DNA from: Ahaetulla prasina
Lineage: Eukaryota; Chordata; Lepidosauria; Squamata; Colubridae
Reading direction: 5' to 3'
DNA: 64,000 nucleotides
NCBI RefSeq assembly: GCF_028640845.1
Contig: NC_080539.1
Span: 301,210,516-301,274,515 of the forward strand
Below the pieces are notes generated by a model. It worked only from the letters and a program-made list of their open reading frames with translations. It did no database searches and had not been told where the DNA came from. Shown here one piece after another: positions 1-10,716 of this stretch; position 1 is the stretch's first letter; every line of letters begins with the position of its first letter. The position numbers were made by a program, and so were the translations under genes.

Positions 1-3000
1 TTTTCAGCATTACTATGCAGAATGCATAATAATAGTATTTCAAACTTTATTATAATACACTTTTGTGTTAAATGTTGCCATTGTAAATTGTTTATGGCCC
101 TCTTTACAATAATGACACTTGTGATTATTATTATTTTTTGTATTGATCAACATTTCTGAATACTGTACTGGAACTTATGTTTGGATATGGAAACTATAAA
201 CCTAGAGAAGGCATGATACTACTTGTACTTTAATAATTCAGCAAGCCTATTTTTAATTAAATCATAATTACAATTTATCATAGAAATGACTTCCACAATC
301 TGTTTCATGTTGGACGATTTAAATTTGTATCAGAGCATCACATCTTTCATGTGACCTCTGATGATTGTTGAATTATCATCCACAATGTAAAATCCTATTA
401 ATATTTTAATCAGGTGGGAAATAATTGTGGCTCCTCTGTACACATACATATATGAAAGCAGTGCTAAATTTAAGCACTGATACTTTCAGTAGTGGATGTA
501 AAGGCAGTCTGACTGGAATGACTGTTTTGCCTTCAGTCACTAGGATTGATTTGTCTGATCTAACTGGCCAGATGGCTGTCCTTCTTTCCTCACTGCTCTA
601 GGTGCATTCCTTCCATTCCATTGCCTGCTTGGTAGAAGAAAATACCCATCTAAAATAGGAATGTTCTGTTCTGGGTTGGGGTATGTGATACATATGATAG
701 CTGGACTCCCCTTGCTACAACATCCCAAGTTTGATTTTTGAAAAGAGGTTTTTATGTATCACCAGATTGATCACAGTTTATTTAGGTGTTGCTGATGTCT
801 CATTTTGCAATCCTTTTCTATTCTATCTTTTTGCAAAGTACGAGAATTCAATACTGCCGTCTCATGATTGACTGGAATAATGTAACTTGATAAAAATTTC
901 TTTTTGATGACTTTGAAAAAGGGCATACTTAATATGACAACTTGCAGATTGCAAAAAAACAAATGTTTATAAAGTATTAAGTAAATTATACAGTAAATGC
1001 TATTTTGGTAAAGCTGCAATTCTACTTGTATTTTCCCAAAATTAAGTCTTAAGAAATATAATTAATTTTATGTTAACTGATGGTACTTTTTCTGGGAATC
1101 AAAAAATTGGGAATGAGGGTTTTTTTTTTTAGAAATTGGTAACAATAGTAGTCTCTCACTGATTATGCAAAACACTTTTTCCTGCAAAAGGCAGTCATAA
1201 AATGAAATGAATATTTTTATATTCTTCCTAAAAATACAATCCTGGGAAATAAACAAAAGGATCCTGCTGTGAAATTACTCCGTAGTTGAAAATTAGATCT
1301 TTAAATTAGGAAACTATGCCCCTCCCTCTCCTCCTTTTGCTGCTTCTATTACATAGCTTGTGGACAAATACTAATTTTGGATATGTGCTGCAAAATGTCC
1401 TTTGAATTTCCAAATCATTGACAAGGATTTAAATGAATTCACATTTGTTTCATAGTAATTCTGTATAATCAGGAGACCCTTTCCCAGTGTATTTGCATAT
1501 CTAGTGGATGAAATCAGTTACAAGCTTTTAGACCAATAATTATTTTTTTAATATTTTTAATACTTTTTTTCCAGTTAGTCTGACCACCATTTTATTATTG
1601 TTCATTTTAGTTTTAATTCTTGTTGCCAGAACAGATTGCTAAAAAAACCACAAAATATTTGAAATTTCTTATGTTGCATGAATAGCTGGAACTTCCATAT
1701 AAATAGTTTATTCAACAATAAGCAAACAGAAGTTATGCTGAATTTATCTTCTCCAAAGGACAACATGGAGAATGTCCTCTATTAGCATCATCTTTCCCCC
1801 AAAATATGGATTTTCGTGTCCTTATTTTTCTGTAGTCCACATTTAACTTAGACAACAGGGATGCTGATAAATTTGAGAACTTGATGCATTTTTAATATCA
1901 TGTATGTGCTATTTTTAAAAATAATTTGTATAAGGAAGAAAAGATCAGGAAAGCTATTGCAAAGATTTGAAGTGCCATTTTTTACTGGAATAACTTTAGG
2001 ATCATGTATGTTTTGATGGAGCTCTTATTCTAATGCTATGGCTCTGTCTATTAGAATGTGGCTGCTTTACTGGTACCTGCAGCATTTAATGGCAACTACA
2101 GAATGAGAGAAATTTGGAGTTACAATAATCTCTGAATATTACTTTTACATTTATGTTTTGGAATGAATGAGTGGGCGGATGACTGCTATAATTCAGAAGT
2201 AGGGAGTTCCTATTTTCTTGTCATATAGTTCTGTTTCAAGAGTTATACAGGCTTGCTAACTCTGATTAGAATTTTTTCCCTCAGAGATTGTTCTTTATTT
2301 CAGAGTTGTAATTGTGGCCCATTAATGTCCTTGGAGTGTTATTGTTTACATGCTGGAAGCTTAAATCAAATCAAGTGAGAAGATAGACATCTGTGGCACC
2401 GGAGTGCACAATTAGCCTCACTGCTACCATATTTGACACTGGCACTACAGGAAAGCATATAGCCTGGTGAAAAATGGTCAACTTAGAAGTGATTAAATGT
2501 TGGCTTTGGTAATACAAGCGGTTGCTTTTTAAAAAAAAGATGCTAACATATTTCTCTTTGAATCATAGTCGCATTACGTATGAGATTATTTTGTCATCAT
2601 TTGTTACCTCAACTTTAATCCAAGGAGCTTTGCTGTTGCAATCATTAAATCATTTATGCTGAGGAAGGTCAAAATATGGTTAGAATTGAAGCTTTACTAT
2701 GTTCAGCAGACTTGATAAACATTTTTCTGTTAGATAAGTGTATATGCCCCTAAAACCTTTGTGTCTGATTGCTTGTGACCTTCTTTTGGGAGAAACAGTG
2801 CATTATTGGGCAACTATTTTTGAATCAACATACTTCAGATGGAGTAAATAATGGACTTAAAGAATGCATCAATATCTATGATCCATTACTCCAGTGTGAT
2901 TAATATTTAGCCAAGTTGTGGCTGCTTCAGTTCTGCCCCACTGCTGTACTACAGTAGTCAGTCATAGTTGCATGTTAGTCATTTCCAATATTCTCTACCA

Positions 3001-3120
3001 ACTTTCTACATGGAAAATCAATGGGGAAGCTGGCAGGAAAACAAAAGTTGCTCCCAATCTGACTGCTTTCATGCTTGTCCCTGGTCATTCTGTTTCTCTG
3101 TTTAGGTAAGGAAATATATC
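1..3120. other. PCNX1 intron sequence, nothing recognised
   Basis: AT-rich unique-looking DNA. I saw no exon with a pecanex-like reading frame, no RNA gene and no clear repeat. Confidence 0.5.
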
Positions 3121-3413
3121 TGAAACAGTGACCCAGTGACTAATGGCTCTAAACATTGCAATAAATCTGTCAAAGAATGGCTTGGAGGAAAAAGAAAGAA
3201 ATGGAGGAACCTGGAATGACCAAGTCAAAGTCTGTATCTATTGCAAATCCCATCAAGACGTTGTAGGATAATTTGAAATGGGCTGAAACCCTTCAAACAT
3301 CACACAGGTGAAAAAAATCTTGGTAGAAGAGTGGGAATAAATTGCAGTGGATGTCAGACACTATGAGGCAGTTATAAGAAATATCAATTTGAGGTTGTTT
3401 CTGCCAAAGGAGG
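3121..3413 (+). mobile_element. Tc1/mariner-type transposon relic (left part)
   Basis: Nucleotide phrases such as aaagaatggcttggaggaaa and ctggaatgaccaagtcaaag match the 3' half of Tc1/mariner transposase genes (the N-D-P-K/N-H-S 'WPSQSPDL' region). The frame is destroyed by stops and indels. The relic is interrupted at 3413 by a solo LTR and resumes at 4063 for a few tens of bases. Confidence 0.65.
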
Positions 3414-4067
3414 TGTTGTGGCCCGCCAGCAGAGCTGGCAGCAAATTCAGACAGTGAAGAGGTTGGGGAGGAATGTGGGCCCGTCCTGGAGCCTGGGGAA
3501 GGCTCGAACGAGGGCTCTTCGTCGGAGGCAGAGAGGGGGTCAGGGCCATCTGGTAGTTATGTGCTGCCTCCGGAGCTTCCTTAATCTGACATCAGCAAGG
3601 CAGAAGAACAGTGTGAATCTGTTCTCAGTGTGCGCATGCACAGAGCTGCCAGAAGGCAAGAACAATTAAAAAAAGAAAGGGCGACTTGGGTGTAAGGCTT
3701 GGAGATGATTGACCCCTCCTATTAGACATAAAAGAGGAGCAAACTGACATGAGTCTTTGCAGGAAGCAATTCGTTTATATAGTCAATTCAAGCTCTTGAG
3801 AAGTCTGTTTGACTCTGTGCTTCATTTGGCCTTGCAAAACTAATTGACAAATTAGATCTCTGGCAGGGTTTCAAGGAAGATAAAGGTGGGTGCTTATCAA
3901 CATTACCCTGAAAAACTCTGTCAACTCAAGTGGACATCTGTAGACTGTTTGTGAATCTTTACGGACTGGGAATGACCATAATTCACAGCTGTCTCAATAA
4001 AAGAGGTTTTTTTGGGACTAAGAGTGTGATTTGTGCTTTCTCAGGAAACCTAGGTCAGAACAGGAGG
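3409..4067 (+). mobile_element. solo LTR of an LTR retroelement, with 5-bp target duplication
   Basis: The LTR spans 3414-4062 (649 bp), begins TGTTGTGG and ends CAGAACA, giving the TG...CA ends and TGTT/AACA inverted tips of retroviral-type LTRs. GGAGG flanks it on both sides (3409-3413, 4063-4067). A TATA-like cataaaaga lies at 3727-3735 and AATAAA at 3996-4001, both in + orientation, as expected for U3-R-U5. No internal genes are present, so this is a recombination remnant. I cannot assign the family (ERV or Gypsy). Confidence 0.8.
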
Positions 4068-4119
4068 CAATATCAACTACAGATAAACCGCATTGTCTTG
4101 GATTGAAAGACTTTGCAAT

Positions 4120-4378
4120 TATTAAGCAGATCACCATGTGACCTGATTTTACAACCATTTCTACTCCAATTGACTGCAGTTGTTAAGCAAATCATATGGT
4201 GGTTAAGTGAATTATATGGCGGTTAAGTGAATCCATTCTCCCAATGGATGATGGTGTTTTTTTGCCAAAAATCATTTTTGTGTGCAGCAATCACAACTGA
4301 AAGGATGGGTCAAAAGTAACAATTTGGGGATCCATCGTAACTTAGTTCTGGTTGTTAAGCAAGAGCAAAGGATGTGCT
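4120..4378. repeat. degraded palindromic MITE, related to the AGGTAGTCCT family
   Basis: Repeated ttgttaagcaaatcat / ggttaagtgaat phrases resemble the interior of the MITE copies at 15035, 20291 and 39141. Neither end is clear. Confidence 0.35.
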
Positions 4379-4755
4379 TATCTTTTACACTGAAGGAAAT
4401 GGTATATCTGTTATTTTTTGTTGTTGAATAAATGATTGAAAAGTCAATGTTAAATAATACCATCCTTGTCTTTATATATTGTTTGGATGAATACAAACAG
4501 TTGTTTTGTCCAAATATATTTTAAAAAGATTTTGTTTACATGGGATATATTTAATTTGTCATATGATTATATACATACTTTAAAGAAATAAATAAATGAA
4601 ATAAAAATGAAATAAAATCTACACACTATTGAAGGAAATTTGGTTTCCATTGTTAAATTCATTCATGTACATTTATATTATTTTTATTGTGACTATAGGT
4701 GTGACTTATCTCACTGTATTTAGGAAAGTGCTAAGAAGTCATCAGGTATACTGTC

Positions 4756-5132
4756 TGTCAGGGTTCCAGAAATACCTCTTCTGCGTAAAAGAGACTCGGA
4801 GGCATCTTTTCTTTTTCTCAAAGTCCTTTACTAGCATGAGGAGACTGGCACACGATGAGTGCAATTCCAAAACCTGAAGTTCCGGATTCTTTTCCCCAGT
4901 TATACAAACCCCAAGAGTCCCACCCCCCTGACCCCTTTGATGGTCACATGGTCCCACGTTCTCCCAGTCCATTCGAATATCTTCTTGCCACTCTTCCTGC
5001 AGATGTGAACCCCATCCGACCTTGACCGTCTGAAGAATGTTACCATACCCCTCAGCCCCCCTCCTTCCCCTCAGAGGAAAAATGTGGCAGCGTCTGGAAA
5101 CCTAAAATATAATATGGTTTCCAGGCCTGACA
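4756..5132 (-). repeat. Gypsy 3' LTR
   Basis: Same 377 bases as the 5' LTR with no difference seen by eye. An AGTAAA polyadenylation variant lies in R on the element strand; no AATAAA is present. Confidence 0.95.
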
Positions 5133-5136
5133 GGCG

Positions 5137-5145
5137 TCCCCTCTT
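5137..5145 (-). promoter_or_regulatory. polypurine tract of the Gypsy element
   Basis: AAGAGGGGA on the element strand, four bases upstream of the 3' LTR; the expected priming site for plus-strand synthesis. Confidence 0.5.
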
Positions 5146-5219
5146 GGAAAAGAAGCTATATCCTAGGAAAGAAAACAAAGAGTCGATAAAGAAGAGTGTC
5201 AGTGGTCCACACTTCCCTT

Positions 5220-7215
5220 CTACCCCCCCCTCCCCTCCCCAAGAGGTTTCTTAGGTTTGTCAGGGAAAGCATCGTGAAATTGTTTAATCAAAGTGTTCGC
5301 ATGTACTTTCCAACTTTTGACCCAAGTAGATTCAGATAATGGATATCCCTTCCAGTGGACTAAATATTGTAATTGACCTCTATATAGTCTAGAGTCAAGG
5401 ATTTTCTTGATTTCATAGTGGGTTTCACCTTGGATTATCAAGGGTGGTGGGGGAGCAGCGGGTTGAGGTCTCAGACCAGACTGTTTAGCAGGTTTTAATA
5501 AGCTGGTATGGAATACCGGGTGTATTTTTCCCAATATTCGAGGGAGCTTGAGTTGGACGGTAACGGGATTAATAATTTTTACAATGGGGAAAGGACCCAA
5601 AAATTTTGGACCGAGTTTCCTGCTGGGTATCCTTAATCTTAGATACTTAGTAGACAAAAAGACTTTATCTCCAATGCGAAAAGGGGGTTGAAGGGAACGG
5701 TGTTTGTCAGCTTGGGCTTTGTAATTCCGAGCTGTGATAGCTAAGGCCTTTTTTGTGTTTTCCCAACCTTTCTTCAACGAATTCATCCAGTCCGTTAGGG
5801 AAACCGAAGTGGGGGGTTGCACGGGGAGTTCAGGCATTGGAACGAAGTCCATGCCGGTGGTTATTTGAAAAGGGGTTAACCCCGTGCTGCTGTGTACGGC
5901 ATTATTATATGCAACCTCTGCAAATGGTAACAAGTCGGACCAGTTTTCTTGTTGGTAATTTACGTAACACCGTATGTATTGTTCCACCATCAAATTTAAT
6001 TTTTCAGCCGCTCCATTAGTCTCCGGATGGAATCCAGAACTAAGTCCTTGAGACGACCCAATGGACCGTAGGAACTCTTTCCAGAACTTGGCTGTGAATT
6101 GAACACCCCTGTCGGATATTATCCTTTTAGGGACTCCATGCAGTCTGTAGATGTGTTTGAGGAAGAGCTTTGCTAATTTTCTAGCCGATGGTAATCCGCT
6201 GCACGCAGTGAAGTGGGCCTGTTTAGAGAACAAGTCCACTACGGTCCATATCACTGTATTTCCTCCACTAGGTGGGAGTTCAACAATAAAATCCATGGCA
6301 ATCTCTTCCCAGGGTCTGGTTGGTTCGGCTACGGGTTGCAGGAGTCCAGGGGGTTTCCCTGGTCTGGACTTCATGGTGGCACAGGTAGCACAGCTCCTGA
6401 CATAGTCTTCGACATCTGATTTCATTTTTGGCCACCAGAATTGTCTTCTAGCCAAGTGGAGAGTTTTTAAAAATCCAAAGTGGCCTCCTAGGCGAGAGTC
6501 GTGGCTTCTCTGTAGTATTGGCAACCGCATAGCGACGGGTACATAAATTTTGGTCCCCTTCCAGGGTATCCCATCCCTTAAGGTGAGGTCTTGGAAGTTT
6601 TCTTTAAACCAAGCATCATCAGTGAGTGCTGATTTTAAGTCCGCTAGCAGTTTATTTGGTGGGATGTTAGTACTGCGGTGTGATCGCGGTCGAGTAAGTG
6701 CTTGGTTGACCGGTTCGCTATCGGGGATCATTGCATGTATCACTTCTTCGCGTTTGCTGTCAAATTGTGGTTTTCTAGATAGGGCGTCAGCCAGTAGGTT
6801 TTGGTCGCCTGGGATGTATTTGAGGGTGAAATGGAAGCGCTTGAAAAACTGAGCCCATCGAACTTGTTTGGGAGAAAGCTTTCGGGGGTTTTTCAAGTAT
6901 TCGAGGTTTTTGTGGTCCGTCCATACCTCGAAAGGTTCCTTTGCCCCTTCAAGGAAGTGTCTCCAGGAGAGGAGTGCCCAACGTACTGCAAAGGCTTCTT
7001 TTTCCCAAACTGCCCATCTGCGTTCAGCGTCGGTCAGTTTTTTAGATATGTACGCGCAGGGCATAAGGTTGTTTTCGGTATTCCGTTGTAATAAGACAGC
7101 GGCTATTGCTACATCACTTGCATCAGCTTGGACCACAAAAGGTTTATTTGGATCCGGGTGTTGAAGAATCGGTTCCATTGAGAAGAGGCGTTTCAGGTGT
7201 TCAAAGGCGTTGGCA
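5220..7215 (-). pseudogene. pol: RNase H, integrase and chromodomain of the Gypsy element
   Basis: An open stretch of about 660 codons. RNase H: FVVQADASDVAIAAVLLQ, EKEAFAVRWALLSW, VWTDHKNLEYL. Integrase: HHCC zinc site (H-x-H in SHDSRLGGHFG, then CATC), core aspartates in AMDFIVELP and ISDRGVQFT, and Glu in NGAAEKLN, with 35 residues between the last two (D,D-35-E). C-terminal chromodomain: YLVHWKGYPLSESTWVKSW, which in chromoviruses can steer integration to particular chromatin. The family's usual NGQTER motif reads NGAAEK here. Confidence 0.92.
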
Positions 7216-7450
7216 GTCCATTGTCCAAGGTAGGGGTTGGTTAGGTTTGGGTTTGGTGGGTGATGGGCCAGTTTTTAGTAATTCCGTTAATGGTAGAGCT
7301 ACTTCTGCGAAAGAAGGAATGAATTTGCGGTAAAAATTTGCGAAACCCAAGAAACTTTGAAGTTGCTTACGTGTGCGTGGCGGTTGCCAATCCAACACTG
7401 CTTTCACTTTGCCCGGGTCCATTTCGATACCTTTGTTTGATATCCGTAAC
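7201..7450 (-). pseudogene. pol: reverse transcriptase thumb/connection segment
   Basis: Reads [19 protein letters not shown], then [15 protein letters not shown] and [10 protein letters not shown], the conserved C-terminal RT region of Ty3/Gypsy pol. It is out of frame with both neighbours; the second break lies near 7240 in a C/A-rich tract. Confidence 0.85.
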
Positions 7451-8665
7451 CTAGGTAGTCGAGGATTCCTTATGGAATTCGCATTTGGAAAGTTTGACAT
7501 ATAGCTTAGCGGCTAGGAGCTTTTTAAGAACTTGTCTGACCAATTTGATGTGTTGTTGCATATTGTCTGAGTAGATAAGAATATCATCTAAGTAGACAAG
7601 AACCCCATTGTAGAGATGGGGGTGCAGGGTTTCATTAATTAGTTGCATAAAGACAGCTGGGGCCCCTTGGAGACCAAAGGGCATGACACGGTATTGGAAA
7701 CTACCCAAGGGGCAATTGAAAGCCGTCTTCCATTCATCACCTGCCTTGATACGGACACGGTAATAGGCTTCCCTTAAATCCAATCTGGTGAAAATTTTTC
7801 CTTTTGATAGGTGGTTCAACAGGTCGTGCATAAGTGGTAACGGGTAAGTGTTTTGTATGCAAATCGCATTGATATTTTTGAAGTCAATACATAATCTGAG
7901 TGAACCATCTTTTTTTTGTTTAAATAGCACAGGCGCAGCTACAGGTGATTTTGCTGGTTCAATGAACCCTCTGGCTAGGTTAGTGTCAATGTATTTCCTT
8001 AGTTCAGACATTTCTGCTGGTGTCATTGAGTACATTTTGGGTTTTGGCAATTTTGCCCCTGGGTGCAATTCAATTGCGCAATCAGTTTGCCGGTGGGGTG
8101 GTAAGATGTTACATTCATCCTCGCTAAAAACATCTGATAAATCCATGTATGCTTTAGGGATGCTGGGTTCTTTAGGAGATGGCTTGGATATGGTGGTTGT
8201 TGGTTCCATCTGGTGGTCGTTTTGGGTAAGGGTTTTTTTTGTTGTTGGGGGGGGTGGGATTTGGTCTAAGGGTCCGAAGGTCCATATAATTTTCCTGAAT
8301 CCATCCTCCCATTTAATTGTGGGTTCCCATTTGTCCAACCAAGCTAAACCCAGGATGATGGATTCTGACATTTTAGGAATTACTATGAATCTTATAAGTT
8401 CATGATGGGCACCAATTTCTAAGCGAAGTAGTTGTGTGACTCGGGTTGCTGGAACGCCACCAATCAAGGTTCCATCTACTTGGTGGAATTTAATTGGGTG
8501 GTTCAAGGGAAATGTTTTTATACGGAGTTGGGCGACTGTGGAGGTTGAAATTAGGCATCTGGTGCATCCTGTGTCCACAATAGCGTCTAAAAGTTTTTTG
8601 GCCCCTCCTCCTGGAATTATTAAGTTTACTTTGATGGCAAAAGGAGGAATAGGTGCACTCACCAT
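7451..8665 (-). pseudogene. pol: protease and reverse transcriptase of the Gypsy element
   Basis: An open frame of 404 codons. DTG of the aspartic protease is at residues 31-33 (AIVDTGCTRCLIS). RT follows, with LDLREAYYRVRI, LPFG-like MPFGLQGAPAVF, and the catalytic YLDD at 7583-7594. The frame ends prematurely after [10 protein letters not shown], where the expected FLDYLGY-type stretch is shifted by one base. Upstream the frame is continuous with the zinc knuckle. The enzyme would copy element RNA into DNA. Confidence 0.88.
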
Positions 8666-8839
8666 TGGGTCGTTTTCTGGTTGGGTTGAGTCGTCGGCAG
8701 GCGACTTGGACGATGGAAGGTCAGTGAGGAGGTCTGTGGCTTGCCTCGCGAAGCGACTGGTATTAGGATTCTTTCGAGGGGGGTTGCGTGGTCGGGTAGC
8801 AGTTGGTGGTTGATACTGTGGGAGGGGTGTTGGGGCTAG

Positions 8840-8881
8840 GCAAACTGATGCCCGGTGACCCAGTTTTCCACAACGGTAGCA
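8840..8881 (-). pseudogene. gag: CCHC zinc knuckle of gag nucleocapsid
   Basis: CYRCGKLGHRASVC, the exact C-x2-C-x4-H-x4-C spacing of nucleocapsid zinc knuckles. It is in the frame that runs on, without a stop, into the protease, suggesting a single gag-pol reading frame as in Tf1. Confidence 0.85.
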
Positions 8882-8886
8882 TTTGA

Positions 8887-9838
8887 TTATTGTTGAGGGG
8901 TAAAGGTGGAGGGTGTGGTTGGTCTGGAGGGGGAGGATCTTGTAGGTGGTCTTTGAGGAGGTGTAGTTGGTGATCGGCTTTGGAGGGGGTTGAATTCTCT
9001 GTCCAGAGCAATGGACACGTTGTACCAGGCATTCAGTTGTTCTGGGATTCCTCTGGTGGAGCAGGCTTTTCTGATGTTTTGATCAATTGCTTCTTTAAAG
9101 TAATGAAGAAGAATGACTTCTGGCCAATGTCTAAGATTGCCAGCCACTCTTCTGAAATCCCATACAAATTGTTTGAGTGGCTTGTTGCCCTGTTTCATTG
9201 TTTTAAGGTGGTTTCACATTCTGCAATTAGGTCATCATCTTGAAACCGGTTGCGAAGCAGTGTCATAAATTCGTGAACATTATTCAGTTCTGGTGCTTGT
9301 GCATTGTATAGCTGTGCTATCCACTCTGAAGCTAGCCCACATTCATTCCATCTGAGATGGTGTTGATTAGGCTTCTTTCTGATGGGTATTGATGTCTATA
9401 TTGTTCAACGTAAGCCTCAATTCTGCTGAGAAAGTAAGCCAGGTGGTGTGGATTCCCATCAAAGGTTGGTTTGAAAGGGGGAGGGGTTGGGGGGGGGTTT
9501 AGTTGGCCTGCTTGCGGTTGCAGAGGGATTTGCAGGGGTGGGGCTGCTGCTGTTGCAGCTGGCTGTTGGGCTGCAGAGGGGGGTGGCATTCTTCTTGGCT
9601 GCTGAGAAGAAAGTCTTTGAGACGCTGCAGCAGATGAAACAACCGTCGGCGTGAGGCCCACTGGAAAGGGAGGGGCTGAACTAGCTGGTTGCCATTGATA
9701 CTGAATCCACCCTTGTCCCGGATGGAACGCCCACCCAGGCGGGATAGACGCTGCTGGAGGCAGCGTAGGCCTCTGCTGGCGGGAAAGATCAATTGAAGGG
9801 GGGAGTTGTGATCCCCCCCAGGCTTTTGGCTTTACTTG
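8887..9838 (-). pseudogene. gag: gag relic of the Gypsy element
   Basis: Gln/Pro-rich N-terminal part (PGWAFHPGQGWIQYQWQPAS), then a capsid-like region with FDGNPHHLAYFLSRIEAYVE, ASEWIAQLYN and LLRNRFQDDD, then FVWDFRRVAGNLRHW. The segments sit in different frames. Breaks lie near 9345 (one base, before the ECGLASEW-type stretch) and near 9200 (an A-run). No convincing ATG opens the first segment, so the true start is unclear. The protein would form the particle shell and bind element RNA. Confidence 0.75.
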
Positions 9839-10320
9839 AAGTTCCTGCTGTTTGAAGGAGGAGGGGTTCTCTTGCGTTCATCGGAACGGCTTGAGCTTCA
9901 GTAGTCTCTCTCTCTGGTGGGAGGAAAGTGAATCTAGGCTGAGCTAAAGGCTCTCGAGGTCTCACCTCCAGCCGCTCAAAAGTTTCAGGGAGGTCTAATA
10001 GGGACTGGGATTTCAGGGGGTCTCTCAGGTCCCAATCCAGTGACTCTTCCGATCCCCCAGTTTTTACTGTCCTCCAGTGAGGTTGAGAAGAGGGAGGGGG
10101 CTCTCCATTCCGTCCTGGGGAAATGTTTTCTCTCGACTGGCAGCTTACCCATGACTCAGAGTCCTGTTTCGCGCTCCTTCTAAGCTTTCAACTTGCTGCT
10201 CTTCCATCTTCACTGGGTCTTTGCACCGCTGTGGAGGTTGCGGAGACTGGGGCCCAGCACCCCTCTAACGGGCCCCCTCTGAGAGGAGAAGAGGGTACCG
10301 TTAGCAAAAGAAAGTTAGTG

Positions 10321-10332
10321 AGGTTTTGGAAT
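10321..10332 (-). promoter_or_regulatory. primer-binding site for self-priming
   Basis: On the element strand ATTCCAAAACCT, starting two bases after the LTR end. There is no TGG tRNA-type start here. The site pairs over 12 of 12 bases with 10443-10454. Confidence 0.7.
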
Positions 10333-10442
10333 AATGTCAGGGTTCCAGAAATACCTCTTCTGCGTAAAAGAGACTCGGAGGCATCTTTTCTTTTTCTCAA
10401 AGTCCTTTACTAGCATGAGGAGACTGGCACACGATGAGTGCA

Positions 10443-10454
10443 ATTCCAAAACCT
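10443..10454 (-). promoter_or_regulatory. inferred RNA 5' end and self-primer
   Basis: On the element strand this reads AGGTTTTGGAAT. It is the exact complement of the 12 bases just inside the LTR. In Tf1 the first bases of the RNA fold back onto the primer-binding site and prime minus-strand DNA after cleavage. Confidence 0.65.
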
Positions 10455-10477
10455 GAAGTTCCGGATTCTTTTCCCCA

Positions 10478-10484
10478 GTTATAC
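10478..10484 (-). promoter_or_regulatory. TATA box of the Gypsy 5' LTR
   Basis: GTATAAC on the - strand. Its first T is 29 nt upstream of position 10454, the A that begins the putative self-primer, which is the usual TATA-to-start distance. Confidence 0.6.
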
Positions 10485-10716
10485 AAACCCCAAGAGTCCC
10501 ACCCCCCTGACCCCTTTGATGGTCACATGGTCCCACGTTCTCCCAGTCCATTCGAATATCTTCTTGCCACTCTTCCTGCAGATGTGAACCCCATCCGACC
10601 TTGACCGTCTGAAGAATGTTACCATACCCCTCAGCCCCCCTCCTTCCCCTCAGAGGAAAAATGTGGCAGCGTCTGGAAACCTAAAATATAATATGGTTTC
10701 CAGGCCTGACACTGTC

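Larger units (their letters stand above)
10335..10711 (-). repeat. Gypsy 5' LTR
   Basis: Begins TGTCAGGCCTGG and ends AACCCTGACA on the element strand, with palindromic TGTCAGG/CCTGACA tips. Contains a TATA box and an inferred start site, so U3 is about 257 nt and R plus U5 about 120 nt. Confidence 0.95.
4751..10716 (-). mobile_element. full-length Ty3/Gypsy chromovirus, Tf1/sushi type
   Basis: Two 377-bp LTRs (4756-5132 and 10335-10711) that look identical base for base enclose gag-pol on the - strand. The host target CTGTC is duplicated exactly at 4751-4755 and 10712-10716. The order is gag with a CCHC knuckle, protease, reverse transcriptase, RNase H, integrase, chromodomain. The chromodomain and a self-complementary primer-binding site place it in the Tf1/sushi group of chromoviruses. 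Total length is 5956 bp. At least five frame breaks interrupt gag-pol, so this copy as written is not coding-competent, although the LTR identity indicates very recent insertion. Confidence 0.95.

Noticed and set aside
2918..3109. 63-codon ORF as a possible upstream PCNX1 exon
   Set aside because: No pecanex-like residues and no acceptor/donor pair that keeps the phase.
10188..10413. Short ORFs upstream of gag in the Gypsy leader
   Set aside because: Checked in all three - strand frames; every ATG here leads to an early stop and none joins the gag frame, so this is treated as leader.
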